Below are positions 1 through 8,250 of a DNA stretch of 64,000 bases, piece by piece. The stretch's first letter is position 1. Every line of letters starts with the position of its first letter. Position numbers and translations under genes: made by a program. The notes beneath the pieces are model-generated. The model saw only the letters and a list, made by a program, of their open reading frames with translations. It was not told the DNA's origin and ran no database searches. The stretch is taken from assembly GCF_900172355.1 (NCBI RefSeq), contig NZ_FWFZ01000003.1, positions 62,001-126,000 of the forward strand. Reading direction: 5' to 3'. Origin of the DNA: Roseisalinus antarcticus (GTDB lineage: Bacteria; Pseudomonadota; Alphaproteobacteria; Rhodobacterales; Rhodobacteraceae).

Positions 1-410
1 AACAGGATCGAGTTCACGCCCAGTGTCGCCACAAGCGGCGTGATCCCGACGACCACAACCAGCACGCCGTTCAGCAGCCCCACGAGCAGGGCCAGCACCA
101 GGCAGACCGCGACGGCGAGGGGGATGTTTTCTGGCTGACCCAACATGAGGCTGGTCGCGACGATATTGGTCAGGGTGATCAGCCCCGCCTGGCTCAGGTC
201 GATCCCGCCGGTCAGGATGACGATCACCTGCCCCAGGGCGATGACGCCGAGGAAGGACGCCACCTGCAGGATGTTCACCACCTGGCTCAGCTGGAACATC
301 GACGGCGAAATGAGACCCGAGATCCCGTAGAGCAACACCACCGCGATCCACACGGCGCCGAACGACCGCAGGACCCGGCCGACGGCCTGCTGGCGCACCG
401 TGCCGCTCAC
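1..410 (-). CDS. Sugar ABC transporter permease, RbsC-type (partial, 3' end outside window)
   Basis: Inner-membrane permease of a CUT2-type (ribose/xylose-like) sugar importer. The first 136 residues are visible. They show a short cytoplasmic start, then hydrophobic helices around the family motifs ALGQVIVILTGGIDLS and GLLNGVLVV, then GITPLVATLGV. The GTG start overlaps the stop of the upstream dehydratase gene as GTGA, so the two are translationally coupled in one operon. I infer that the substrate is a sugar or sugar acid related to the neighbouring dehydratase. The matching ATPase and binding protein are not in the window. Confidence 0.85.
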   Translation of the reverse strand, partial: MSGTVRQQAVGRVLRSFGAVWIAVVLLYGISGLISPSMFQLSQVVNILQVASFLGVIALGQVIVILTGGIDLSQAGLITLTNIVATSLMLGQPENIPLAVAVCLVLALLVGLLNGVLVVVVGITPLVATLGVNSIL

Positions 411-1579
411 CAGTCCACCACCGTGCCGTCGTCGAGCACGGCATTCGCGGCATGCTGCACCTCGGGCGCATAGGGGTGGGCGGCGCAAGCGGCCTCGTTG
501 ACCTCGACCCCGAGGCCCGGCGCCGTAGGGACCATCCAGGCGCCGTCGACCCGCTCGACCGGTCCGTCCACCACGTCGTCATACCAGGGCACCGCGCCCG
601 TCATCTCTTCCTGGATCAGGAAATTCGGCGTCACCACGTCGAAATGGAGGGCGGCGGCCGAGGCAATGGGCCCCAGCGGGTTGTGCGGGGCTATGGCGAT
701 GCCGGCGGTCTCGCACATGGTGGCGATCTTGCGCGCCTCGGCCATGCCGCCGGTGTGGCAGATGTCGGGCTGGGCGATGTGAAAGGCCCGACGCGCGACA
801 TGCGGGGCGAACTCGCTGCGCCCGATCAGGCGCTCGCCGGCGGCGATCGGCACCGGAGAGCGCTCCGTCACCTCGCGCATCATCTCCGCATCGCCCGGCT
901 GCACCGGCTCTTCGACGAACATCGGCCGACCCGGCGCCACCGCGTGGATATAGTCGAGCGCGGCCGCCGTGGTGCCGGGCCGCCCGTGGAAATCGAGCAT
1001 GATCTCCACGTCGTCGCCGACCGCCCCGCGCAGCGCCTCCATCAGCCGGCCGACGTGATCGACCGCCCGCCGGGGCGCGTGCATATGCGTGTAGGGCACC
1101 ATGACCACCTTCAGCGCCTTGTAACCCTGCGCCACCACACGGGCCCCCAGCTCCGCCAGCTCATCGGGCTGCGTGGTCTCGTAGACCGACCGCATGTCGC
1201 CCAGACCCAGGTGGGTGTAGACGGCGACCCGGTCGCGCACCTTGCCGCCCAGCAGACGCCAGACCGGAACGCCAAGCTCCTTGCCAAGGATATCCCACAG
1301 CGCCAGTTCGATCGCCGAGATCGCGCTGGTTCCGATCACACCCATGCGCCAGAACCCGTGCTTGTGCATGACCCGGACGGCATTCTCGATGTCCCTGGGG
1401 TCGCGGCCGACCATGAGCGGGGAGAGGTCCTCGACCGCCCCCGCGACGGCGCGGGTCTTCCACTCCAGGGTGCCTTCTCCCCAGCCGTACAACCCGGGCT
1501 GGTCGGTCTCGACCCTGACAAACAGCCAGTTGCGCATCTGCGCGTTCACCAGCGTCGTCTTGATTGCAGTGATCTTCAC
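407..1579 (-). CDS. Mandelate racemase/enolase-superfamily sugar-acid dehydratase, D-galactonate dehydratase-like
   Basis: 390 residues, the usual length for DgoD-type enzymes (about 382). It starts MKITAIKT as in DgoD, and the barrel carries the expected metal and catalytic residues: D196 and H198 in LDFHG, E223 in FVEEP, E249 in AAGER and H299 in APHNPLGPIA. This family removes water from an aldonate such as D-galactonate to give a 2-keto-3-deoxy acid in the cytoplasm. The coupled sugar permease downstream fits uptake followed by dehydration. The exact substrate cannot be read from sequence, because gluconate, fuconate and xylonate relatives share this fold. Confidence is high for the superfamily and moderate for galactonate. 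Confidence 0.8.
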   Translation of the reverse strand: MKITAIKTTLVNAQMRNWLFVRVETDQPGLYGWGEGTLEWKTRAVAGAVEDLSPLMVGRDPRDIENAVRVMHKHGFWRMGVIGTSAISAIELALWDILGKELGVPVWRLLGGKVRDRVAVYTHLGLGDMRSVYETTQPDELAELGARVVAQGYKALKVVMVPYTHMHAPRRAVDHVGRLMEALRGAVGDDVEIMLDFHGRPGTTAAALDYIHAVAPGRPMFVEEPVQPGDAEMMREVTERSPVPIAAGERLIGRSEFAPHVARRAFHIAQPDICHTGGMAEARKIATMCETAGIAIAPHNPLGPIASAAALHFDVVTPNFLIQEEMTGAVPWYDDVVDGPVERVDGAWMVPTAPGLGVEVNEAACAAHPYAPEVQHAANAVLDDGTVVDW

Positions 1580-1753
1580 GACGGCCCCTGATCCCGATTC
1601 CTTTGTTCAGACTAAGGGGAGCCATTTATCAGATCAATGATTCAATTCGCCTGCCCAAGCCGACAGGCGCAAGCGCCGCTGCAAACGACGCCGCCCGCGC
1701 CCGAGGACGCGACGCACAGGAAAACCCCGCGGCAAACCATGCCGCGCGGCCGC

Positions 1754-1826
1754 CCTTCTTCTGGTTGGGAAACATCCTCGGGGGGTGAATTGCGCAGCAA
1801 GAGGGGGGCAGACAGCCCCCCTTCGG
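1754..1826 (-). repeat. Gene-3'-end intergenic repeat, copy A
   Basis: Reads on the minus strand after the UbiK-like gene. It has a hairpin (GGGGGGCTGTCTGCCCCCC), then GCGCAATTCACCCCC, a T/C-rich step and CCAGAAGAAG. It shares the 15-mer GGGGGTGAATTGCGC (plus strand, 1781-1795) with copy C at 59832-59846, and its hairpin and AGAAG tail with copy B near 43.7 kb. All three lie just 3' of a gene on the same strand, so they probably help end or stabilise transcripts. Confidence 0.6.
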
Positions 1827-1866
1827 ACCGGTCACACCCGGCGCTCACCCACAGCCTTCGAGGTGG

Positions 1867-2106
1867 TCACTTCGCTTCGAGCGCCTCGATCCGGGCGCGA
1901 AGCGCGTCGTTCTCTTCGCGGGCTTTCTGGGCCATGGCCCGCACGGCCTCGAACTCCTCGCGGGTCACGAAGTCGCGATCCGCGAGCCAGCGGTCGACGA
2001 CTCCCTTCATCGCGGTCTCGGCCTCTTCGCGGGCCCCCTGCGCCACGCCCATGGCGTTGGTCATCAGTTGCGAGAGGTCGTCGAAAATCTTGCCTCTGGT
2101 CTGCAT
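1867..2106 (-). CDS. UbiK/BMFP-family ubiquinone-biosynthesis accessory factor
   Basis: 79 residues starting [20 protein letters not shown], with a GGAGG ribosome site 7-8 bases upstream that decides this start over an in-frame upstream ATG. The N-terminal half is the amphipathic BMFP region. The C-terminal 35 residues ([20 protein letters not shown]..) form a coiled coil ending in LEAK. E. coli UbiK/YqiC is a membrane-associated trimer that assists the UbiJ-scaffolded enzymes of ubiquinone biosynthesis. It is divergent from lgt with only about 100 bases between them, a common arrangement in alphaproteobacteria as far as I recall. Function is by family only. Confidence 0.75.
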   Translation of the reverse strand: MQTRGKIFDDLSQLMTNAMGVAQGAREEAETAMKGVVDRWLADRDFVTREEFEAVRAMAQKAREENDALRARIEALEAK

Positions 2107-2207
2107 TGTCAGCCTCCGGTCATGTCTTCCTACTATATGGGTCAGCAGGCGGCCCGGCTCAAGTCGCGCCATTGACAATCCCCCCGCACCCCAGCACGAC
2201 AGGTGCC

Positions 2208-3098
2208 ATGTCGACCGGCCTGCCCTTCCCGGATTTCCTGTCTCCGGACGTCTTCACCCTGCCGATTTTTGGCATGGAATTCGCCCTTCGCTGGTACGCC
2301 CTCGCCTATATCGTCGGCATCCTCATCGGCTGGCGCCTGATCGCCGTGGCAGTGGCCCGCGACCGCCTCTGGCGCGGCACGGCGCCGCTCGACCGCGCCC
2401 AGGTCGAGGACCTCGTGACCTGGATGATCCTCGGCATCATCCTCGGCGGCCGGCTGGGCTTCGTCCTGTTCTACCGGCCCGACTATTACCTGCAGAACCC
2501 GGCCGAAATCCTGATGGTCTGGCAGGGCGGCATGTCCTTCCACGGCGGCTTCCTGGGGGTGGTCGTCGCGGTGATCTACGTGGCCCGCAAGGCCGGCGCC
2601 CCGCTGGGCTCGGTGGCCGACCTGTTGGCGATGGCCACGCCGCCCGCCCTGTTCCTGGGGCGCCTGGCGAACTTCGTGAATGCCGAGCTCTGGGGCCGCC
2701 CGACGGACCTGCCTTGGGGCGTGATCTTTCCCGGCCCCTACGCGCAGGATTGCCCCGGAGTCGCCGGCCTCTGTGCCCGCCATCCCAGCCAGATCTACGA
2801 GGCCCTGCTCGAGGGCACCCTGCTGGGCACGATCCTGCTGATCGGCGCCTTTCGCCGCGGCTGGCTTCGCACGCCCTGGCTTACCACCGGGGTGTTCCTG
2901 GCCGGCTACGGCCTGTCGCGGTTCTTCGTCGAACTCTTCCGCCAGGCCGACGCGCAATTCATCACCGCCACCAACCCGATGGGCTACGTCATCCAGGTCG
3001 GCGCCTACGGCATTTCCATGGGTCAGGCACTGTCGCTGCCGATGATCGCGGCCGGGCTGGTCGCGATCGCGGCATCGGTGCGCCGCCGGCCGTCATGA
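2208..3098 (+). CDS. lgt: Prolipoprotein diacylglyceryl transferase
   Basis: 296 residues of polytopic inner-membrane protein. Lgt moves diacylglycerol from phosphatidylglycerol to the lipobox cysteine of prolipoproteins. The hallmark segments are present in order: [24 protein letters not shown] (essential His), the signature [28 protein letters not shown], and FFVELFRQ (conserved Arg). I chose the ATG giving [16 protein letters not shown] because it places the first helix correctly; the open frame extends much further upstream but has no Lgt homology there. The stop overlaps the next start as ATGA, the first link in an lgt-midA-pgeF chain. Confidence 0.95.
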   Translation: MSTGLPFPDFLSPDVFTLPIFGMEFALRWYALAYIVGILIGWRLIAVAVARDRLWRGTAPLDRAQVEDLVTWMILGIILGGRLGFVLFYRPDYYLQNPAEILMVWQGGMSFHGGFLGVVVAVIYVARKAGAPLGSVADLLAMATPPALFLGRLANFVNAELWGRPTDLPWGVIFPGPYAQDCPGVAGLCARHPSQIYEALLEGTLLGTILLIGAFRRGWLRTPWLTTGVFLAGYGLSRFFVELFRQADAQFITATNPMGYVIQVGAYGISMGQALSLPMIAAGLVAIAASVRRRPS

Positions 3099-4153
3099 CC
3101 CCGCTCAAGCGGATCCTGCTGCGCCAGATCGCGCTGACCGGCCCGCTGACCCTGGCCGACTACATGGCGCTGTGCCTGTCGCACCCCGAGCACGGCATCT
3201 ATGCCAGCGCCGATCCCCTCGGGGCGGGCGGGCATTTCACCACCGCGCCCGAGATCACCCAGATGTTTGGAGAGCTGGTGGGCCTCGCCCTCGGGCAGGC
3301 CTGGCTCGACCAGGGGGCGCCCGACCGGATCGTGCTGGCAGAGCTTGGCCCCGGGCGCGGCACCCTGATGCAGGACGCCCTGCGCGCACTTGCCCGGGTG
3401 CCCGGCTTTGCCGACGCGGCCGCCCTGCATCTGGTCGAGACCTCGCCCGCCCTGCGCCGCGAACAGGCCCGGCGCCTGCCGGGGGCGCAGTGGCACGACC
3501 ACCTGGCCGGATTGCCCGAGGCGCCGCTCTTTCTGGTGGCCAACGAATTCTTCGACGCCCTGCCGATCCGCCAGTTCCAGCGTGACGGCGACGCCTGGCG
3601 CGAGCGGGTGGTGGGCGCGAGCGGCGAGCGCCTGACCTTGGGCCTGACCGCCGCCGCCGCCCTGGCCGAGCTGGAGCATCGGCTGAACGATACCGAGGAC
3701 GGCCAGATCGTCGAGACCTGCCCCGCCCTCCCCGCCATCGCCACCGAGATCGGACGCCGTGTCGCGGCCCATGGCGGGGCGGCACTGGTGGTCGATTATG
3801 GCGACTGGCGCAGCCGGGGCGACACTTTCCAGGCCCTGCGCCACCACGCCCCCGCCGATCCCTTCGCCGAGCCCGGCACGGCGGATCTGACGGCCCATGT
3901 GGATTTCGAGGCGCTCGCCCGCGCCGCGGCCCCCGCCGCCCACACGGCCCTCACCCCGCAGGGCGTGTTCCTGGAGCGCCTCGGGATCGCCCAGCGCACC
4001 GGGCAACTGGCCGAACGCCTTGCCGGGGACGCCCTGGAGTCGCATCTCGCCGCACACCGCCGCTTGACCCTGCCCTCCGAGATGGGGCACCTCTTCAAGG
4101 TAATTGGCCTTTTTCCGGACGGGGCCGCACCGCCCCCGGGGCTGGAGACATGA
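3095..4153 (+). CDS. SAM-dependent methyltransferase, NDUFAF7/MidA family
   Basis: 352 residues. The Rossmann motif [15 protein letters not shown] binds S-adenosylmethionine, and NEFFDALPI is the family's second signature. The N-terminus ([19 protein letters not shown]) is also typical of this DUF185 family. The mitochondrial member NDUFAF7/MidA methylates an arginine of complex I subunit NDUFS2. Whether the bacterial protein modifies NuoD is an inference. Its start overlaps the lgt stop by 4 bases, and its own stop overlaps pgeF by 4, so the three are co-translated. The pairing with lgt is positional and does not by itself show a shared pathway. Confidence 0.85.
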   Translation: MTPLKRILLRQIALTGPLTLADYMALCLSHPEHGIYASADPLGAGGHFTTAPEITQMFGELVGLALGQAWLDQGAPDRIVLAELGPGRGTLMQDALRALARVPGFADAAALHLVETSPALRREQARRLPGAQWHDHLAGLPEAPLFLVANEFFDALPIRQFQRDGDAWRERVVGASGERLTLGLTAAAALAELEHRLNDTEDGQIVETCPALPAIATEIGRRVAAHGGAALVVDYGDWRSRGDTFQALRHHAPADPFAEPGTADLTAHVDFEALARAAAPAAHTALTPQGVFLERLGIAQRTGQLAERLAGDALESHLAAHRRLTLPSEMGHLFKVIGLFPDGAAPPPGLET

Positions 4154-4905
4154 CGCTCGACATCATCACCTCCGACCTTCTCGGTCCCGTGACCCATGGC
4201 TTTTTTGGCCGGGCCGGCGGGGCGTCCTCGGGCGTGTTCCGCGGGCTCAACTGCGGCTTCGGCAGCTCGGACCAGCACGAGGCGGTGGCGCTGAACCGTG
4301 CCCGCGTGGCCGCGGCGCTGGGCCTGGGGGCCGAGGCGCTGATGGGGGTGCATCAGGTCCATTCCGCCCGGGTCGTCACCGTCGACAGCGGCGACGCGCC
4401 TGTCGCAGAGGCCGATGGCCTGGTGACCCGGACCCCGGGCCTCGCCCTCTCGGTGCTGACCGCCGATTGCCAGCCCGTGCTTTTCGCCGATGCCGAGGCC
4501 GGCGTGATCGGCGCGGCCCATGCCGGCTGGCGCGGGGCGCTCGACGGCGTGCTGGAGGCCACCGTCGACGCCATGGTCGCGCAGGGAGCCCGGCGCGAGG
4601 CCATTGTCGCCGCCATCGGACCCACCATCAGCCAGCGCGCCTACGAGGTCGGGCCGGAGTTCCTGGACAGCTTCATGGACGAAGACCCGGGCCACGCGCG
4701 GTTCTTTGCCCAGGGCAAGGGCGACCGGCTGCAGTTCGACCTGCCGGCCTTCGGCCTTTCCCGACTGCGCGAGGCCGGCATAGCCGACGCGGCCTGGACC
4801 CGCCATTGCACCTATTCCAACCCGGAGAGGTTCTTCAGCTACCGCCGCAGCGTCCACCGGCGCGAGGCCGACTACGGCCGCCTGATCGCCGCCATCCGCC
4901 TGTAG
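4150..4905 (+). CDS. pgeF: Peptidoglycan editing factor PgeF (YfiH/laccase-domain family)
   Basis: 251 residues. The three zinc ligands of the family are visible in HQVHS, TADCQPVLF and HAGWRG, and AAIGPTISQRAYEVG closes the active site. YfiH-family proteins were first called polyphenol oxidases. Later work described purine nucleoside phosphorylase/deaminase activity and, in E. coli, a role in keeping L-Ser out of muropeptides. It overlaps the methyltransferase gene as ATGA and is the last gene of the lgt operon. The cytoplasmic location fits the lack of a signal peptide. Confidence 0.9.
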   Translation: MTLDIITSDLLGPVTHGFFGRAGGASSGVFRGLNCGFGSSDQHEAVALNRARVAAALGLGAEALMGVHQVHSARVVTVDSGDAPVAEADGLVTRTPGLALSVLTADCQPVLFADAEAGVIGAAHAGWRGALDGVLEATVDAMVAQGARREAIVAAIGPTISQRAYEVGPEFLDSFMDEDPGHARFFAQGKGDRLQFDLPAFGLSRLREAGIADAAWTRHCTYSNPERFFSYRRSVHRREADYGRLIAAIRL

Positions 4906-5048
4906 GCTGCGGCGTTTCCTGGGCGGCCACAATCCCTACCATGCGCCCCCAAAGTTGCCCCCGACCCGCCCAATTCCTGACGTCCCGGCGCTGTTCTCTA
5001 CGGGTCGATGGGCCCTGGCGCCCGACGATGGCAAGAGGGGGCCACAGT

Positions 5049-5228
5049 ATGAAGAACCGCACCAAGGTCATTGACCGCATCCGCTCCGAAGCCGACCGCA
5101 CCGGCGTCAGCCTGCCCTGGGAACGGGGCGCACGCCGCGCGGCGATGATCGCGCGGCGCCGTGCGACAGGGCTGGGGACCGTCCGGATCCGGGACCTTGC
5201 GCGGACGGCGCAGGGTCTGAACGCCTGA
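5049..5228 (+). CDS. Small basic protein of unknown function
   Basis: 59 residues beginning MKNRTKVIDRIRSEADRTG. It is rich in Arg and helix-forming, with no membrane segment or recognised domain. A strong purine tract (AAGAGGGGG) lies 8-9 bases before the ATG, which is the main reason to call it a gene. It stands alone between pgeF and the Hint-domain gene. The basic character would allow nucleic-acid binding, but nothing more can be said. A chance open frame remains possible. Confidence 0.5.
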   Translation: MKNRTKVIDRIRSEADRTGVSLPWERGARRAAMIARRRATGLGTVRIRDLARTAQGLNA

Positions 5229-5512
5229 AAGGCCGGCGCGGGGCCGAGATACACCCAAAGACCCGGCATCGGCGCGGCATCCGAAACATCCGGGCCCGAT
5301 TCGGCCCACTGTCCCTCGAATTATGGCAAATCTGTTGACCCCGCCGGGACAGTTCCGGCCGTTCCCGCGCCATTGTCGGCGAAACCTGGCCCCAAGCCGG
5401 GCCAATTTGACCTGGCCGGCGGGCTCCTGCGAGAAAGAGACACCTCAGAAACTATCATCTGACGTTGTCGGTGGGGGCCGACGGACGATGTGACCAACCG
5501 CAAGGTGATCGC

Positions 5513-6295
5513 ATGACCATGACCCCTGCCCAAGCGCATCGGGCTTCCGGCACCGCCAGCTTTCGTGTGCAACGCGCCTCCTCGGCAGAGATACGGCCCG
5601 CCCGCACCCTTATGCGAAAATACGATGTCACCTGGCTCGACCAGGCCGGCAACATCCACGACCTGAGCCGCGCCGCCCCCGCCATAGCCGCCTTCGAGGA
5701 CGCTTTCGCCGCCTTCGCCCGCGGCACCATCGTCTCGACGGAACACGGTCCCGTCGCGGTCGAGGATCTGCTGCCCGGCGACCGGATCAAGACGGTGGAG
5801 GCCGGTTTCCAGCCCCTGCTGTGGCGCGGTGCGACGACGCTGGTGCCCCGCGCGGCCGGCCAAGCGCCGCATATGGGGTCCCTGACCCGGATCGCGGCGG
5901 ATGCGCTGGGGGTCGGGCGGCCGATGCCGGACCTCGTGCTGGGGCCCAAGGCGCGGACCTACCACCGGTCCCAGGCGGCCCAGCGCCTGACCCGCGCCGA
6001 CGGCGCCTTCCTGCCGGTGCGCGACCTGATCGACGGCTGCAACGTGATCGAACTGACCCCCATGAGCCCGGTGCAGGTGTTCCACCTCGGGCTGGCGGGG
6101 CATCACCGGATCCTCGCCAACGGGGTGGAGCTTGAAAGCCACCACCCGGGCACGCTGCACGACCTGGCCCTGCGCGGAGAGACGCTGGAGCTCTACATGT
6201 CGCTGTTCCCGCACATGGGCGATTTCGCGTCCTTCGGCCCGGCCCGCTATGCCCGCCTGCGGATGTCGGATCTGGAGATGGTCGGCGTCGCCTGA
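5513..6295 (+). CDS. Hint-domain (Hedgehog/intein-type) protein
   Basis: 260 residues. The Hint fold starts at ARGTIVSTEHGPVAVEDLLPGD (about residues 69-90), followed by LLWRG and a C-terminal block ending GHHRILANGVELES, where the late Hint His lies. Many Rhodobacteraceae encode several stand-alone Hint proteins of unknown role. Unlike self-cleaving members, the first residue of the C-F-x-x-G-T motif is Ala (A67), so classic autocleavage is not expected. The start at MTMTPAQAH has AAGGTG upstream; an in-frame ATG two codons later is equally possible. No signal peptide is evident. Confidence 0.8.
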   Translation: MTMTPAQAHRASGTASFRVQRASSAEIRPARTLMRKYDVTWLDQAGNIHDLSRAAPAIAAFEDAFAAFARGTIVSTEHGPVAVEDLLPGDRIKTVEAGFQPLLWRGATTLVPRAAGQAPHMGSLTRIAADALGVGRPMPDLVLGPKARTYHRSQAAQRLTRADGAFLPVRDLIDGCNVIELTPMSPVQVFHLGLAGHHRILANGVELESHHPGTLHDLALRGETLELYMSLFPHMGDFASFGPARYARLRMSDLEMVGVA

Positions 6296-6319
6296 GCGGC
6301 GCGACGCCGCGACGCGGCC

Positions 6320-6820
6320 CTAGGCCTGACGCGCCAGCCGCTCCTCGAGCACGTCGAAGGGCACGCCCGGCTCGCCCTTGCCCTGGCGGATCACCAGCGA
6401 TGTCTTGACACTGGCCACGTTCGGCGCGGCGGTCAGATGCTCGGTCAGGAAGGTCTGGAAGGTGCGCAGGTCGGGCGCCACGCATTTGAGGATGAAGTCC
6501 ACCTCGCCGTTCAGCATGTGGCATTCGCGCACGAGCGGCCAGCCGCGGCACCGCTCCTCGAAGGCGGACAGGTCGGATTCGGCCTGGCTCATCAAGCCGA
6601 CCATGGCAAAGACCTGCACCTCGAAGCCAAGCTCTCGCGGGTCGACATCGGCGTGGTAGCCGCGGATGTAGCCCTGCTCCTCGAGCGTGCGGACCCGGCG
6701 GAGGCAGGGCGGCGCCGAAATGCCCACCCGCTTGGCCAGCTCCACATTGGTCATCCGTCCGTCGGCCTGAAGCTCGGACAGAATCATGCGATCAATCGCG
6801 TCTAGACGCGTGCCCGGCAT
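6320..6820 (-). CDS. Lrp/AsnC-family transcriptional regulator
   Basis: 166 residues. The N-terminal winged helix reads LDAIDRMILSELQADGRMTNVELAKRVGIS with recognition segment PPCLRRVRTLEEQGYI. The C-terminal ligand-binding RAM domain runs from about residue 65 to the end. The ATG giving MPGTRLDA is preceded by GGGAGG, which favours it over upstream in-frame starts. It is transcribed away from trxB across a 166-base region that contains two GCGCAAT repeats, so autoregulation or control of trxB is plausible. The effector amino acid is unknown. Confidence 0.9.
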   Translation of the reverse strand: MPGTRLDAIDRMILSELQADGRMTNVELAKRVGISAPPCLRRVRTLEEQGYIRGYHADVDPRELGFEVQVFAMVGLMSQAESDLSAFEERCRGWPLVRECHMLNGEVDFILKCVAPDLRTFQTFLTEHLTAAPNVASVKTSLVIRQGKGEPGVPFDVLEERLARQA

Positions 6821-6865
6821 CCGGACCTCCCTGATTTTCGGTTTCATACGCGAGGCGGCTGGCTG

Positions 6866-6894
6866 GCGCAATAATATTTCACCAGTGCGCAATT
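6866..6894. promoter_or_regulatory. Paired GCGCAAT repeats between lrp-type gene and trxB
   Basis: GCGCAATA at 6866 and GCGCAATT at 6887 are direct repeats 21 bases apart (two helical turns) in an AT-rich stretch of an otherwise GC-rich region. Lrp-type octamers bind phased AT-rich sites, so this is a candidate operator for the adjacent regulator. This is inference from spacing and position only. Confidence 0.3.
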
Positions 6895-6908
6895 TTCTTG
6901 CAGTTTGA

Positions 6909-7982
<1,074 letters not shown>

Positions 7983-7988
7983 GCCACT

Positions 7989-8010
7989 GCCCCGCCTTGC
8001 TCGGCGGGGC
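7989..8010 (+). terminator. Hairpin after trxB
   Basis: GCCCCGCC and GGCGGGGC pair around a 6-base loop, seven bases after the trxB stop. There is no T-run, so termination strength is uncertain. A second hairpin (CTTGTTGC/GCAACAAG, 8024-8045) follows. Confidence 0.45.
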
Positions 8011-8086
8011 CACCGAGGCTTGTCTTGTTGCTGCGGCGCAACAAGCCCGCGGTAAGTTGACGTCAGGGCAGGAAGACCGCGCCGCG

Positions 8087-8116
8087 TCGGAAATGCTGCA
8101 AAGCAGCATTTTCCGA
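8087..8116 (+). promoter_or_regulatory. Stem-loop in the leader of sat/cysC
   Basis: TCGGAAATGCTGC pairs with GCAGCATTTTCCGA around an AAA loop, with a single bulged base. It lies about 135 bases before the sat/cysC start in a 268-base gap that has no gene. It is either an attenuator-like element or a terminator of upstream transcription. I do not recognise it as a known riboswitch. Confidence 0.35.
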
Positions 8117-8250
8117 GGACTATGCGTCGGGCAGGTGCCCTGCACGGCCGCGCTAGCTGCCATGCGCCGTCAGATTTCCCGCTTATCCCGCTTGAAACCT
8201 TTCGCGATACAGGTCTAGGACCGCCGCAACAGCCATTGGACAGAGCGCGT

